Assembly (NCBI RefSeq): GCF_022458985.1
Contig: NC_061771.1
Location: forward strand, 31,325,764 to 31,389,763
DNA: 64,000 nt
Source of the DNA: Mugil cephalus
Taxonomy: Eukaryota > Chordata > Actinopteri > Mugiliformes > Mugilidae
Direction of reading: 5' to 3'
A program made the position numbers and the translations under genes. Positions within the stretch are counted from its first letter, which is position 1. Every line of letters starts with the position of its first letter. The notes under the pieces are model-generated. The model searched no databases. It had not been told where the DNA came from and worked only from the letters and a program-made list of their open reading frames with translations. Positions 63,401-64,000 of this stretch are shown piece by piece.

Positions 63401-64000
63401 TTCAAGTGCAAATTCCAGAGTAACCTAAACAAGAAAACTGTGTTGCCTGATACAAAAAGGTAATTAAGTAAACATTACTCATCTATGTTGTTAGGTATTC
63501 TTAACGTCTTGTGTTGCCAGTTTGTCTTTTAGTCTCTTGGTTACGATATCTTGTGGTGCTGCCATGACTGTGATAAAAAAAAAAGTCACATTAAGCTCCA
63601 TCCAAATGATCTGATTGGCCCACTAGATTCTTTCTGGAGCAGAATCAATTCCCAACACAGTGACTTACATGCTTAAAAAAAACAAAAACCTGATGGAGTT
63701 TGAGCAGTTTTGTAAATAAGAATGGAGTAAAATTGTCCAAATGTTCAAACCGTGATTGAGATCATGATTGCATCTACGGAGAATTGACTTGAAATAACGA
63801 GCGTTACTTGTAATACTTGTGGTGTAAATGTAAATAAGCTAAATAAGAGAAAACATGTCAGATTGTCTCCATATGTTTTCATCAAACTCCCACAAAACAA
63901 ATACAGTTGTTATTGATTTTTATTCAATTTTAAGCCTACCATCCGCCTAAAATAAGTTCTTTTGTAGTCACCTAGACGGCTGGAATGGTGATACAACAAA
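57444..64000 (+). repeat. 6.56 kb block, copy B (GLRA3 3' UTR and downstream DNA)
   Basis: Starts 40 bp after the GLRA3 stop and matches 26791-33354 to the end of the window, so the match may continue beyond. It contains the GLRA3 poly(A) candidate AATAAA at 57676-57681, the Penelope-like relic at about 60065-60680 and the MITE at about 61552-61788. No protein-coding gene is credible. Confidence 0.95.
57676..57681 (+). terminator. GLRA3: GLRA3 polyadenylation signal (candidate)
   Basis: AATAAA about 273 bases after the GLRA3 stop codon; the first such signal seen after it. Confidence 0.45.

Overview
The window is vertebrate nuclear DNA, almost certainly a percomorph-type teleost. It has spliced genes with GT..AG introns, bloodthirsty-type TRIM genes (a fish expansion), fish LINE, BEL/Pao, Penelope-like and Tc1/hAT relics, and tetranucleotide and pyrimidine microsatellites. 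It is a scaffold of four contigs joined by three runs of exactly 500 N (334-833, 26291-26790, 53944-54443), so the gap sizes are placeholders.

Region 1 (1-26290) is a tandem array of RING/B-box/coiled-coil/B30.2 TRIM genes. It holds a 3' fragment (1-185), two intact intron-free reading frames of 556 and 547 codons (1920-3590, 12635-14278), a pseudogene with two internal deletions (20891-21427), and the 5' flank of a fifth copy running into gap 2 (about 25990-26290). The two intact genes lie in tandem units that carry the same cargo: an L1/Tx1 ORF2 end, an L1 ORF1-like piece, a plus-strand LINE reverse transcriptase, a DNA-transposon relic and a minus-strand LINE. A BEL/Pao retrotransposon relic (about 21536-25080) follows the pseudogene.

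Region 2 (26791-53943) starts with 6.56 kb of non-coding DNA that recurs at 57444-64000. It then holds a complete seven-exon HPGD gene on the plus strand (34874-45968; 261 residues with the SDR Ser/Tyr/Lys at 138/151/155). Tail to tail with it is the C-terminal part of WDR17 on the minus strand (11 exons, 390 residues, 53880 down to 47754).

Region 3 (54444-64000) holds the last three exons of a glycine receptor alpha gene, most like GLRA3, on the plus strand. Its 3' flank is the second copy of the 6.56 kb block.

The main structural point is that contig 3 begins 40 bp downstream of where the GLRA3 stop should be, and contig 4 ends in the same sequence. With the known vertebrate neighbourhood GLRA3-HPGD, the contig order is best explained by contig 4 preceding and overlapping contig 3, or by two haplotypes both being kept. 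The TRIM array next to HPGD is therefore doubtful. The main biological points are an interferon-response-like element that matches consensus only upstream of the second TRIM gene, a hypervariable B30.2 loop, an 8-residue RING insertion in the first TRIM gene, and an unusual 44-codon exon in the GLRA3 cytoplasmic loop. I did not find a clearly new molecular system.
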